Positions 1 to 10,465 of a stretch of DNA of 64,000 nucleotides are shown here, piece by piece (position 1 is the first letter of the stretch; every line of letters begins with the position of its first letter). A program made the position numbers and the translations under genes. A model generated the notes under the pieces. The model did not search any database, had not been told where the DNA came from, and was given only the letters and a program-made list of their open reading frames with translations. Origin of the DNA: Malurus cyaneus samueli (taxonomy: Eukaryota; Chordata; Aves; Passeriformes; Maluridae); NCBI GenBank assembly GCA_009741485.1, contig CM019220.1, forward strand, positions 1,165,781 to 1,229,780, given 5' to 3'.

Positions 1-2247
1 TTGGGAAATAAAGCTTCGTTTGACTATATTGTACACTTAGACAAAGAAATCAGCCCTTGTTAGTGGCAGCAAAATATTGTCTTTCACAGCCTTGTGCCTG
101 GTGCTTGTTTTTGTATCAGGGTATTAATTTTGAGACCAGATTATCAGAGTAGTGGGGATGGAACTCAGAGCATCTTTGGAAATGCAGTCTCTGAGTCAAA
201 GAGGAGATGTGGCATCCATGGCCAGATCAGGCTTTTTATGGCCACCCTTTATGGTGACACTCAATGGTCTCAGGAGTCTTTCCAGACCCTAATGATGCTC
301 TGGTCCCAGTGTGGTTCAAGAGCAGCTCCAAATTTGGGAGATAACGGGGCAGGGGATAGGAGACCCACCCTGGAGATGTTTCTCCCTAACTGAATGACCA
401 CAGCAGCACATCACATTCCATGGCATGGGAGATACTAATGACATTTTTATTCCTCTGGAAGCAGACTTAAAACACTTGAACCTCGTGCAGCTGGAGGGTG
501 ACAGTGAAATGTCAGACTGAAATCCAGCCAGCCCTGCCACCGAGGTGGTCATTGACGCTTCTTTTATTGCCATCCCCTCTTAAGATCGTTCCTGCTGAAC
601 TGTAAATCCCCAGTTGGCGTAGAGACGATTGATAGGTTTATTTTATTCCATTCTGTTCCCCTGGATTTCCTTTCCAGCAGTCACGCTCCCTGCTACCGCT
701 TCAGATTTGCCAAGACAAATTAGTGCAGTTCTACCGAGCTTGGACTGTCCAAAAGGAAATTAAGAGTCTTTTTTTATTTGAAATTGAAAGCCGTAGGAGC
801 ACTAAACTGAACGCTTAACTCCAAGCTCCAGCAGTGTAGTTGACACTTTATTGCAGATATTACAAATGTTATGACATGTCTTCAGGGTCAAGTTAAAAAC
901 AAAAAGGGTTCCACGTTCTCATCAGAAGTAATCTGTCAGTTTTGTCATCAGATATTACAGCAGCCCTCAGTGGCAGTGTCACAGTCAAGGGTTTATCAGG
1001 CTCGGTGGTAGATGTATACATACTCTGATTTCCAGGGGTTTATATCTGCCATAAAAATTCCCTCTGGGCTAAAACTTGGCATTCACAGCCCAAAGGGATT
1101 TTTTTAATTAAAAAAAGAAGTATCAGTGAAGGTTTTCTCGAACGATAAGAGCGCACAAAACCCGAATCTATTCTGCATTTTGAAAATACTTTAAATCTTT
1201 TAAACTGGCAGACTTCAAATATTTAAGCAGCCAACTCTTTTTACATAAGAGACCATTAAAAAGGACATCCCAGGAAGGGGATAGGTGGCGGAGCAGACAA
1301 GTGCTTTGTGCTCATCACGAGTATAAGTGTTGAGCGTTTGATGAGATGTATAATTAGCCACACATTTCTAAAGCCCTCGGTGTCTCTTCCCATTGAAAGT
1401 GTGCATGAGGGAATTAGGATGTCTGGTGCACAAATACAAATCACTTCTTCCTCGCCACCCCCTGGCAGGGTCCTGTGGAATGTGGCTGATGCGGCGTAAG
1501 CTGCTTGGATCAAGGCGGCCCCTGCAAAACATGGAGCTCCCTTTCCTGCAGTTTCCCCTTCATTCCCTTCATGGGAGCAGCAGGAATTTCCCAAGAACAG
1601 CAGGGATATTTGGAGGGAAAATAACATTAATAAAAATGCCCGTGCATATGGTGGTCGAGACCATTGAGACTTGTTTACTGCTTGGCGACATTGTGGTGTT
1701 TCTCTGAAAAATATTAATGAAAATACATGAATTTGGTTTCTGCTCATCTGGGTATTCTGGACTGTAAACCCAATACCACTGGTGAGGAAAAATATTCACA
1801 CACTCTCTAATTCACAGTAATTTATATATTATATTTTTATTATTGTTATACAGGTAAGTGCTAAAAGATGCATAAAACTTGTGTTTTCTAGGCTTTTTTT
1901 TCTGCATGAGGCTATGAAAATCTGGTTTTGGGGAGCTGAGCACCAACCCTTGTTGCTGTGATCTCCAACTTATCTGAGGAATGGGAAGATTTGGGTTGAA
2001 TTCTCATAAATTGTGGCACCATGAGCAGTCTGACTGCACAAAATTAACAACCCACATGCTGAGGGTCAGGGTCAAGGAGAGTTTTTTGTTTTTTTCCATG
2101 ATGTCATTAGAGATGGGACATGACAAGTTGGTTTTTGTTATTTTTTTTTCCTTAGCCTGTGTAGGTGAATAAAAGCAGAAGAGGAGCTATTGCACAGGAG
2201 GAAAATTATTCAATAGCTCTAAGTAAAGGTATGAAAATAGGGAGAAA
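1..2247. other. Non-coding intergenic or intronic sequence
   Basis: No exon with splice signals and recognisable protein similarity is visible on either strand. Open frames here are short and of ordinary random character, including one of 163 codons on the minus strand at 1256-1747. The part around 1260-1480 is less AT-rich and could be a conserved non-coding element, but one sequence alone cannot show this. Confidence 0.6.
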
Positions 2248-2342
2248 ATCACAGAATATCCTGAGTTGCAAGGGACCCTTAAGGATGATGGAAGTCCAAC
2301 TCCTGGCCCTGCACAAGGCAGCACCAAGAATTCCACCAATAA
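2248..2342 (-). mobile_element. CR1: CR1 LINE 3'-end fragment
   Basis: The plus strand begins with ATCACAGAAT, followed by the pattern 'gcaagggaccc..aaggatgatggaagtccaactcctggccctgcaca', the reverse complement of the CR1 3' end. The element is 5'-truncated, as most CR1 copies are, and is too short to code. Confidence 0.8.
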
Positions 2343-3167
2343 TAAGTTCTAGTAATTCTATTAAATATGAATTTATGATAGCATAATCTTAATTTTTTTA
2401 CTCCCAGAATACCCAAGGGCAATGTAATGTGGATGGAGCCTTGCATCGTGCTCTCTAGTAGATGTTCCTTAGTGTTGACTTTTTTGGGGTGGCTTTTTGG
2501 GAGGGGTGAGAAAGCTTCTCCTTCCCAGGATAATCTCCACTGCCTGTTTTTTCTCAAACATCGCTTCTGGTTCAGTTTTTCTCACCAATTCTATTGCCTG
2601 TGTGCACAGGAATCTTTCAAAATAGAAGTATTGAAGAATTTCTTACCTTTGAAAGTTTGAAAGTTCCTTCTCTATGACCTTTCTTAACACTGAAAAAGTA
2701 ATCAGTGAAATGGACATTGTGGCCTTGTGTCTGTGTCCCTGTGAAGCACTTTTAGGATGTGAAATGCCATAATAATGGCATTTTTCTAAAGTTTGGAAAA
2801 ATAATTTTTCTAAAGTTTGGGAAAACTCTCAGATAAAATTTGAAGTTAATTTTCCAGGCAAAATTTCAAGACAGGACACATTTAAAATTTAATTTTCTTA
2901 CAGCAGTATTTCCATGGAGAAGGGGGTTTACATGGTGCAGATTACATCGTGGAGCATGTAAATGATCTCTTCAGGGATTTAAGGTAAAAATGGTTTGTTA
3001 TTTCGGCGCACTGAGTGGAGCCCCAGCAGCGCTGGCTGCCCTAAAACACGCCAAATTAATGGGGTGAACCCCAGTAAAACCAGTTCCAGACTTATCCAAC
3101 TTACAACAATGGGAAGGAGCGAGCCATAAAAATCAGTGCCATTGGACTGCTGCTGATTTATCTCTAA
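2343..3167. other. Non-coding sequence, nothing recognised
   Basis: AT-rich sequence with no convincing exon, RNA gene or complete mobile element. Confidence 0.5.
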
Positions 3168-3352
3168 TTCAACTCAACTCAACTCAACTCAACTCAACTC
3201 AACTCAAGTCAAGTCAACTCAACTCAGCTCAACCCAACTCAACCCAGCTCAACCCAACTCAACCCAGCCCAACTCAACTCAACTCAACTCAACTCAACTC
3301 AACTCAACTCAAGTCAACTCAACTAACACAACTCAATTCAACTCAGCTCAAG
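3168..3352. repeat. (AACTC)n microsatellite with interruptions
   Basis: About 180 bp of the pentamer AACTC. It has pure blocks at each end and an interrupted centre with AAGTC, AGCTC and AACCC variants. No coding content. Confidence 0.95.
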
Positions 3353-5309
3353 CACAGCCGGGGTGTTTGCTCAAGCCCTGAGCTGACAGGAACAGAGCAG
3401 CAGCCATGAGAGGCAGCGGGTTGAGCCATCCATTCTGCCATTCCTCAAATTCCCAGAGCTTTCCACTCGGCTTCCTCAAGGACAGCAGCAGTGTCTGAGC
3501 CGCAGCGGTGACAGATGGGATACAACGTGTCATGTGATGGATAACGCCGGAGCTGCGCTGCTTAATCCTTCTAATACTAATAGCAGCATTATCATAGAGA
3601 TTTATGAGAATGTCAGTTCCAAGTTCCCAGTTCCATTCATGGGTTTTTAAAACTTCAGCTGCAAAAAACACGCATCCATCCCATTAATTCTAATTATCAT
3701 GGTTCATCTTCTCAGCAGTTTTGTACTCCGGAACCTTTCAGTGCAAATTAACGTACCAAAAAAGTGTATTAATTAATATTTGTAGCTTTTAATTTCTGCG
3801 AGAGTGTTGTCTGGAAGCAGCTGGCAGTACAGGGCCGCTGCTATTGAATCTTTGCCAAACAAGTGCAGATGTAATTTTGTTATCTCTTGCTTAGTCATTT
3901 ACGCAAATTAATTTGAACAATTAGCCTTTTACTGGTCCTTCATGAATCATGCAAAAGGGATCTGCCAAAAAATTGCTACTTGACAGAAAAGAATTGGTTA
4001 ACATTGTAAATCTTCCAAAAAGGTGTTACTGTGTTTGGGATAAAGGAGAACTTCAGGAAAAATCTTTGTGATTGAAGTTTTCTTTGTATGCCTTATCTAA
4101 AATCCACTTTACTCTGTTGATTACTGCTGGAGTACAAAAATTCTGAAAGAAGAGCTAGCAACAGAAATTTGGGAACTTTGTTTTGGATGAATATAAAACA
4201 AAAAATATAATTAATTTCCTTGCCTGGATGTTGCCTTGACTTCATTGCTTGCAGAGCTGCACTGAGGTGTTACAGAGAGGTCGGTGTTGAGGTCACTCCT
4301 AAAAGAACAAATTTATTTGTGATTTGAAAAAAAAAACCCGAATCCTTCATTTCTTTGGACATCAGTGTAGAGAAAGTCTCTTACCTCACCCAAATGTCTC
4401 TCTTGGTAACAGAGGCTTCCACATAGGAGCTAAAACTGTATATTCAACTAATGTTGAATCTCAGCTCCTCAGTGCAGGCTGGGTGTGAGTGACAGCAAAC
4501 TCAGATGTTTCATTGCTCTTTTCTTAAGTATCAAACTGATTTTTCATAAAATTATCCAGATAATCAAACTTACCAGCAGCCAGTGCCATCCAAAGGCTCT
4601 GAGTAATGCTGTCAGTGGAAATCTGTCTCAGTTGATATTACTGCTGAGTAAATACCCTCTTTTATTCTTTGTCTGAACATTTTTACATATAGCCCTGCAG
4701 TTTAAATTGTGTTGCACAAATCTGAGCTTTCTGACTGATTTTCTTAATTCACAGCCAAGTTAATTGTTACCTGTCCCTCTGATTTTGATGCTGGGATAGT
4801 TCTTGCAGTTTTGGAAGGTACCGGGACATGCTGTGATGTTTTGTAGGTGAATTAAATAGAACCTGATGGTTGCCTGAAGCAAGGGATTGGGTCGCTATAG
4901 GAATAATATGTATATAAATGACAATATTTAAATAAATATATTTGATTGTATTTTATATTTATATATTAAATATATTTGAATAAAAACATTACAATTTTGT
5001 CCATCTCCTCACCCATCTTGCCAGGCGAAGTTTTTCTTCACCCTGCAGAACAAGTGAAGTTTTCCCTGGGGCAGTAACAGGGCCACCCCATTTTGCCTGA
5101 AATTTTGACTGCAGCTGTGGGAACAACCTCAGAATTAAATATTTCTTTTGTGGCAATCACACTGGAGCTCAAAGAAGCTCTGACTCTCTGTCAGCCGAGC
5201 CAGGCAGCCCCGTGCAAATTCCATCACTACAGCAGGGTAAGGTAGGGGTCCCTTTCCCTCTAATTGTATTTTTCCAAGCTGCGATTTCACAGCCTGCATT
5301 GTTATTTCC
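3353..5309. other. Non-coding sequence, possible conserved element at 3700-4000
   Basis: No exon is recognisable. The stretch at about 3700-4000 has many TTAATT/ATTAATTAAT-type homeodomain-like words with low repeat content, the texture of a conserved non-coding element. This is inference. The portion from about 4340 onward reappears in a heavily corrupted form at about 12200-13225. Confidence 0.4.
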
Positions 5310-5429
5310 ATTTGTCCATTCGATTGTGGAGAGGAGAGACCAGATGTTGTGTGACAAATCATAGCTATTTGCAATCTGTTGGAATTCTTACGAATTGTAC
5401 CGGGGATCATTTTCTGATAACTGATCCTG

Positions 5430-5745
5430 CAATCACTCGTGCACGTGCGTCGCTTAGAGCGCGAGATGTCCTATTGAAGGCTCTGGATCTATTCATGTGC
5501 CTCAATTAAACACTCACCACGGGCATTTGCGGGGACGTTTGTGGTGGGAAAAGGCGCGGATATTCGGAGCTCGCCCGCTCGGCTCACCGTCGCGTCGATT
5601 TACATTCCATCAAACCGCGCGTTGCCGTTAACGCCGCAAAATGCGAAAATCGGCTCGTGGTTTTTATTATAATTAGGGCTCCAAAAATTTGGCTGGAGTT
5701 TATCCTGCGGCAGAGCGATCCAATTTTGTTTACTCAATCGTAATT
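5430..5745. promoter_or_regulatory. CpG-rich islet, candidate conserved element
   Basis: In an AT-rich neighbourhood this stretch holds dense undecayed CpGs, for example around the CACGTG E-box at about 5441 and in 'gctcgcccgctcggctcaccgtcgcgtcg' near 5570-5600. No splice-bounded reading frame fits a known protein. A developmental enhancer or a small orphan CpG island would look like this; neither is proven. The second copy lies at about 13353-13665. Confidence 0.35.
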
Positions 5746-6509
5746 CGCGGCAAATAGTTCCTTCAGGAAAGTGCATCCAGCCCGACCCTGTTATCCATCT
5801 GTTTTTGGGGGCTGTGGCTAATCAGAGAAGTGGTCTCTCACTGCCACACTGAGAAGAATGAAGTTGGTTCCTCTGTAATTGAAAGGATCAGTAGTAAACT
5901 TGGCTGGAGCTTGATTAATGGTATATTGAAATCAGAGTCTTCGTGGTGAGAGCTGGATAAGGAGTTTTGGGCCAATTACTTGGTTACTGGGAAACCTCTA
6001 AATTTTAATCATGGAGACACTTCAGCATCATTAGGAACTGAAAAAGACAATGGGCACTGGGAGGAAGTTATGTGAATTGATGTGCTTTTCAATCTCTTCT
6101 TCTGTGGGGCTGTTGAGTGATGCCTGGGCTGCAATCGAGGATCCTCTTGCTCCCCATGCCCCTGATTGCTGTTGTTATAATTTAGTGTTATCCACTTCTT
6201 TATGATCACGGAAATCAGAGGAGTTGCTTGCAAAAGATGGAAGGTTTTAGCATAAGAAAATGTGATTTAAGAGTCTGGTTTCTCTCTGCTGTTTGGCTTG
6301 ATGTAGGGGGAGGCTGTACCCTGTGTTTAGAATGAGTGGAAATAGCAAAACAGGCTCTTTTACACATATTTATTGTTGAATAATAATTATACAAATCTCA
6401 AACAAACATTTACTTCTCACTTTGAGATCCATTCTTTTCTGGAGAGCACGTGCATGCCTGTGGCATGTATGGGCTCATGTATGTGGTACCTACATGATTA
6501 TCCATACTT

Positions 6510-6572
6510 ATTATCCATATTTATTATCTGTATTCATTATCAATATTTATTATCTTTATATATTATCTATAT
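6510..6572. repeat. Imperfect (TTATC)/(ATATTTA) low-complexity run at gap edge
   Basis: Repeated words TTATC, ATATTTATTATC and TATTCATTATC run into the 25-N gap. The assembly probably broke at this low-complexity sequence. Confidence 0.7.
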
Positions 6573-6597
6573 NNNNNNNNNNNNNNNNNNNNNNNNN
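6573..6597. other. 25-N assembly gap
   Basis: Exactly 25 Ns. The same gap length occurs at 42791-42815, so it is a placeholder and not a measured size. The sequence on its right is a different locus (KIF4A intron) from that on its left. Confidence 0.98.
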
Positions 6598-7193
6598 TTA
6601 AGAAGGTCACAAATATGCTGGGACATCATCCTTTCATTTATAACACAATTGGTCTTAAGCTACTGATCAGGTAAAATAAGGCTTCTATCAGCATCCAGAC
6701 TTTTTTTGAGGTATTTTCAGACATGAAAACACTGAGGTATTTTGATGTATAAATTAATGATAATCAACCATATCAGTAATTTCATTTGCTAAAGCTGTGC
6801 CAATTAAGGATAAATTAAATTAAATGATGAAAAGACCATCTCAACTGTTGAATATTTAAAGACCGTATTATGATAGAACAATCCCGGGAGGCACAGACGC
6901 TTGGCTTCTGTGGACATCAGGTTGGTATAATTAATTTGGTACATATAGATATCAGCTCCAGACTTCAATCTTCTTCTCTCCCACCAAATATGCTGAATTT
7001 GTTGTTCTTGCAACCAAAGTGCAGGTAGACAGGATCATTTGAGTTTTCTCACTGAATTGCACCTAACGAGTCAGGAAAGGTCTGGGTTCGAGGAATTAAA
7101 TAATGAATTTTTTTGCAGCAGCAGTCGGCTGGGGGGTTTTCTCACTCTGTTATTTTAAAGACTGTAGATAATGGTTTTGCATATATGTCTCTC
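6598..7193 (-). other. KIF4A: KIF4A intron 7 (partial), no exon seen
   Basis: This lies downstream of the last KIF4A exon found. I looked for the next motor-domain exon, which should begin with the rest of an Asp codon and the conserved SLGGNS region, and did not find it before the gap. The gene therefore runs off into missing sequence. Confidence 0.5.
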
Positions 7194-7313
7194 CTTGCAG
7201 CAGCCTGGTCAGTTTGGAGTCTCTGTAGGGAACAAACCCTCCTTTCTTATTCTCATCTCCCAGAGCACTGATGACATTCCCCAGGCACAGGAGGCCTCTG
7301 TTGATGTTGATCC
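7194..7313 (-). CDS. KIF4A: KIF4A coding exon 7, last exon found
   Basis: 120 bp to the phase-predicted end, acceptor cctgcag|GGATCAAC. It encodes [20 protein letters not shown], then [18 protein letters not shown], part of the microtubule-binding face. The expected donor is absent: CTGCAAG is followed by gagagac with no GT. One lost T (gtgagagac to gagagac) would explain this. The next exon is not in the window. Confidence 0.9.
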
Positions 7314-9855
7314 CTGCAGGCAAAGGGCAGAGTGAGCAGTGCCACCTCAACAGCTCCAAACTGCTCCTTTCCTGCCCTTATTAAAACTTTACCAACGTTA
7401 AAAAAAGCAGATAAAGAAGTGCTTTGTTCTTTTATTAACTGCAAAGTGAGAAGAAACCCAAACCCTATTAGTCTGAGCCCACAGACCTTCTTTGAGTCTG
7501 TCTCCCTCAGCCTTTGTCTTCTTTTGTCTCTCAGAGCCAGCAAGATCCACCAGGTGCAGCTTGCAGTGAAAACTGGTGTTCCTAGGACAGAAAGAAACTT
7601 TTACTCTCCCAGGTAAACTTCCAGTTGGAAAAGGAGCAGTCCAGGAGCTGGAAATTCAGAGAGCCAAAAACTGAACTGCCTTGGGAAGCACAGCTCAGGA
7701 TCAGGATAAGGAAATGTTGGGAATTCCCACAATCACACTCACTTGTCATTTTTCTTCTTCTGATCAATGCAGATGGTGAAGATGGCATGGGATCTGGAGG
7801 ACTGGGAATTCATGGCTGTGGATCCCACAGTTCTGCAATTGTTCCCCTGCTCCAGGCAGGACACGGTCTCTTGGGCACAGGTGACACTTCTTTCTGTCAA
7901 CCCCACAATCTGCAGCCAGGAAAGAAATATTGTTTATCTTCTGCTTCCTCTTCATCCCAACTGGGATCAGAAAAATTTTTCTCTCACTAGACTGTGCAGC
8001 CATTCCAGAAGCAGTGGCACCTTCACAGAGGCTGGAATGAGCCTTCCAGGAAAAATGGTTCTCTAAATTTCCACTTCGGAAACAGGATCAATACTAATTC
8101 CTAACGCCCATTCTTGCGTGCTCCAGAGCCAGCTGTGAGTCTCAGAACAATCCATGGATCCAGGGCCAAGCTGGGAGCGTGTGCCATCACAGAGGGGGAC
8201 TGGTGTGGGTGAGGAATTTGTGTGGGTTAAGTGGTGAGAGGCAATCCCAGGGACAAACCAAGAGGGCATGGCAGGGGGACTGGATGTGTCGTTGTCAAGC
8301 TGTGCTTTTCCCTCCTGAGGATCCATCCTGAGATGCTCCCAACACGGATGAGCCCCATCCCACTGCTTTAGGGATGGAAAATTACACATAAAACCCTTCA
8401 GTCTCCCACACCCAGCAGGGCAGACCTTGATGCCCTCCTTGGGGTCCTCCCGGATGCTGATCTGGGTGCGCTCTCGGGAGGGGCACAGCAGGTCCAGGAT
8501 GTCCTCATTGTAGATCTGCAAGTGGCAGAGGAGCAGCTCAGAGCTACCAGCCAAAGAAAGGTGCAGTCATGCTGAAATTAGTGCTAATTTGGCATCACAT
8601 CCTACCCATTTCAACTTTAGGGAAAGATACCTTGGAACAGAATCCTGTTCCTGACAAAACCTCCTGGAATCTTAGGGCTTAACTGAATCAATATCTGCTA
8701 CATTAAGGAGGTGGCCCCTAAGCTCCCTTTAGTGGATAAAAACCAAGATTTTACCTCTAGATAAGAAACTTTGAGAAGGAACTCCCAATCCTGCCTTTGC
8801 TGTTTCTCCTCAAAGAGCAGCTTGATGACCCTGGGGATGACCCCCACGCTGGGCTCATACTCCTGGTTGGCAGTGTAGGTGCCTCCCATGGAGTAGGTTT
8901 TCCCAGATCCCGTCTGTCCGTAGGCCAAGACAGTGGCATTGTATCCTGGGGGAACAAAGGGCACCCGGATGAGTCACGTGGGGACCAGAAAGCTGCATTT
9001 TTGAAAACCACCCTTCCAGAAAATCATCAGATTACACCAGCTTTAAGCACAGATCACAGTCAGGAACATTGAGGAAAAAAGGGTCAATGAAAACTCTGTA
9101 AAACACAGATAAAAATATTATTCCAGATCTTTTTAAAAACTGGTTTCTACTTTATTAGAGCTAAACAGAAACACAGCACCATTTCTCTGGCATCCCAGTT
9201 CTCCTGCAGCATCCTGGAACAGGATGTTTATCAATTCACTGTGTTATTCTTAAAGAGGGAGAGGGATCTTTTTTAAAGGGCTGGAGTGCGGTAAAAGGAG
9301 ATGGTTTCCATGCAGAGGTTCGGAGGGATTTCCCTGTGGGTGGGAGGCCTAGTACAGGGTGCCAGAGAGCTGTGGTGCCCTGGTCCTGCGAGTGTCAGGC
9401 CAGGCTGGATGGGCTTGGAGAAACCTGGTGAAGTGGAAAGTATCCCTCCCCATGGCAGGGGGTGGAAATGGCGGGTTTTGAGGTCTTCCACCAACCATCT
9501 AACGATCCATGAAAGCTGCCTTACACACCCCATTCGTTTTGTGGAGAGGATCAGGTTCCAAACGAGTGAGATATGGGACAAACCTTTGAAGATGCCTCGG
9601 ACCAGAGGCGACACCGCTGTGTTGAAAACCTCCTCCTGCTCCACGGACGGGTCGAACACGTAGTCGTAGGTGAAGGCTTTGTCATTGCCCACTATGACCT
9701 GCGGAGAAGGACGGGGCAGCGCTGGTAACCGCGCCGGGGCTGCGGGATCCGGAACCCGGCCTCTGCGGCTCCGGGCACGATCAGGATTCTGGCTAGCTCG
9801 TGTCCTGTGACAGCGGCGCCAGGCAGCACCGCACGGATTTCTCCTCCCGTACCAT
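7194..9855 (-). CDS. KIF4A: KIF4A, chromosome-associated kinesin, 5' part of gene
   Basis: KIF4A is a plus-end-directed chromokinesin that binds mitotic chromosomes and, with PRC1, the central spindle. Seven minus-strand coding exons are visible: 9763-9855, 9584-9698, 8755-8945, 8426-8515, 7743-7909, 7487-7581 and 7194-7313. They cover roughly residues 1-300 of a protein normally about 1230 aa long, so the end of the motor domain, the coiled-coil stalk and the C-terminal Cys-rich region are missing beyond the 6573 gap. Kinesin motifs appear in order: P-loop GQTGSGKT, switch I NSQSSRSH and switch [10 protein letters not shown]. Exon phases join perfectly from exon 2 to exon 7. Exon 1 contains several small deletions and is out of frame. 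The closely related KIF4B is a primate retrocopy, so the intron-bearing avian gene is KIF4A. PDZD11 lies head to head, as in mammals. Confidence 0.95.
7487..7581 (-). CDS. KIF4A: KIF4A coding exon 6, switch II
   Basis: 95 bp, acceptor gtcctag|GAACACC and donor GAAG|gtctgt. It includes [26 protein letters not shown] is switch II, which couples ATP hydrolysis to microtubule release. Confidence 0.97.
7743..7909 (-). CDS. KIF4A: KIF4A coding exon 5, switch I
   Basis: 167 bp, acceptor ctgcag|ATTGTG and donor GACAA|gtgagt. It runs [20 protein letters not shown], then a segment with QGNNCRT and [23 protein letters not shown] is the switch I motif that senses the gamma-phosphate. Two bases of a Lys codon spill into exon 6. 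Confidence 0.97.
8426..8515 (-). CDS. KIF4A: KIF4A coding exon 4
   Basis: 90 bp, exactly 30 codons, acceptor cacttgcag|ATCTAC and donor ATCAAG|gtctgc. It encodes [16 protein letters not shown], then [13 protein letters not shown], the motor-domain segment before loop L8. Confidence 0.96.
8755..8945 (-). CDS. KIF4A: KIF4A coding exon 3, nucleotide-binding P-loop
   Basis: 191 bp, acceptor cccccag|GATACAATG and donor CTAGAG|gtaaaa. It begins [20 protein letters not shown], which includes the Walker A P-loop GQTGSGKT that holds ATP in all kinesins, and continues through [11 protein letters not shown] to KVSYLE. The phase fits both neighbours exactly. Residues such as [11 protein letters not shown] are typical of the bird protein rather than the mammal one. 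Confidence 0.97.
8946..9583 (-). other. KIF4A: KIF4A intron 2
   Basis: 638 bp with GT at 9583-9582 and a C-rich acceptor tract ending ccccccag. Apart from the CR1 piece listed separately it holds ordinary AT-leaning sequence. Confidence 0.85.
9395..9530 (+). mobile_element. CR1: CR1 LINE fragment in KIF4A intron 2
   Basis: The sequence 'ggccaggctggatgggcttggag' is followed by 'ccctccccatggcaggg', the standard CR1 3' region on the plus strand. The terminal repeat is degraded. The element is antisense to KIF4A and between exons. Confidence 0.75.
9584..9698 (-). CDS. KIF4A: KIF4A coding exon 2
   Basis: 115 bp, with acceptor ccgcag before GTCATAGTG and donor AAAG|gtttgt. It encodes [18 protein letters not shown], then a segment ending in GIFKG, the beta-strand and helix leading to the P-loop of the kinesin-3-like motor fold of KIF4. 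It ends one base into the Gly codon, which exon 3 completes. Confidence 0.95.
9763..9855 (-). CDS. KIF4A: KIF4A coding exon 1, frame-broken
   Basis: The minus strand from the ATG at 9855 reads MVREEKSVR, then departs from the family. PLSQDTS lies where vertebrate KIF4A has a PLVPKETS-type sequence, and the last 35 bp still match the end of the exon (Cys-Gln ... Val-Pro-Gly-Glu-Pro-Gln) if short deletions are allowed. The exon is about 93 bp where about 120 bp is expected. As written it stops after 20 codons at 9793. No clear GT donor follows the terminal CAG near 9763. The damage is confined to a GC-rich stretch while the later exons are intact, so assembly error is more likely than a real lesion. 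Confidence 0.7.
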
Positions 9856-10465
9856 GCCGCGCGGACCGAGCGCTGTGAGCGAGTGGAGGGAGCGGATGAG
9901 GACGGGATGGGATGGGAGATGGGCGGGGATGGGGGATCGGGATGGGATGTGAGGGGCTGAGGCGGCCGGCCCGGGGTGTGGGTGGAGCGGGGTGAGCGGC
10001 TTGCGGGCTTTTGGGATACGGGGGGTGTGAAGGGGCCCTCCGGGGCTTGGTGATGGGAGCGAGAGCCCGGGGGGATGGGTGGAGGCGGGTGGAGCGGCGG
10101 CTGGCCCTGTGCCGGTCCGTTGCTCGCGGGCGGGGCGCGGTGACCTTGGAACGCCGCGCCGTTCAATGGCGGCCCGCAACGCCGCCGTTTCAATGGGCGC
10201 GAGCGCCACGGCCATACCGGCCGGTGCGTCAGCGGGGATGGGTCAGCATGCGGGGCTCTGCGTCACCGGAGGGCGCGCGCGGCTACAGGCAATCGCGGAG
10301 CGGAGCGTCATGGGGGCGGGATCACGAGGGGTGGGGGTGGGACAGGTTGGAGGCGGCGACGGTGGGCAGAACAATGGGTGCGGTGCGTATGGGGGGGGTG
10401 CGAGGGCGGCCGAGCAATCGCGCGCGGTGCGTCGCGGCGGGCGCGTTCCCGGCGGCGGACGGCGC
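9856..10465. promoter_or_regulatory. CpG-island bidirectional promoter of KIF4A and PDZD11
   Basis: About 610 bp separates the two divergent start codons. The stretch is very GC-rich with frequent CpG and no TATA box, as expected of a housekeeping or cell-cycle divergent promoter. Two copies of TTCAATGG, at 10162-10169 and 10189-10196, are followed by GCGG or GCGC. The first, with CAATGGCGGC, resembles a YY1 site. Transcription starts and 5' UTRs cannot be set from sequence. The CpG island continues through both first coding exons, roughly 9690-10790. Confidence 0.8.

Larger units (their letters stand above)
5310..6572 (+). repeat. Flank repeat, copy 1 (better-quality copy)
   Basis: This 1.26-kb segment recurs in the same orientation at about 13226-14400. 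From 5320 to about 6210 the copies are nearly identical, with single-base indels such as GGGGACG versus GGGACG near 5532. After about 6215 the second copy loses many short runs. The two copies bracket the KIF4A-PDZD11 block, which suggests an assembly misjoin rather than a biological repeat. Confidence 0.9.

Noticed and set aside
1256..1747. 163-codon minus-strand frame
   Set aside because: No recognisable domain, no coding-like composition and overlapping frames on the other strand; probably chance.
3168..3352. Regular repeats considered as a CRISPR-like array
   Set aside because: Units are 5 bp without spacers; this is a eukaryotic microsatellite.
9273..10193. 306-codon minus-strand open frame
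   Set aside because: It reads through a CR1 piece, KIF4A exon 2 and the Pro/Ser/Arg-rich CpG island in one frame. Only the exon part (9584-9698) is real coding sequence.
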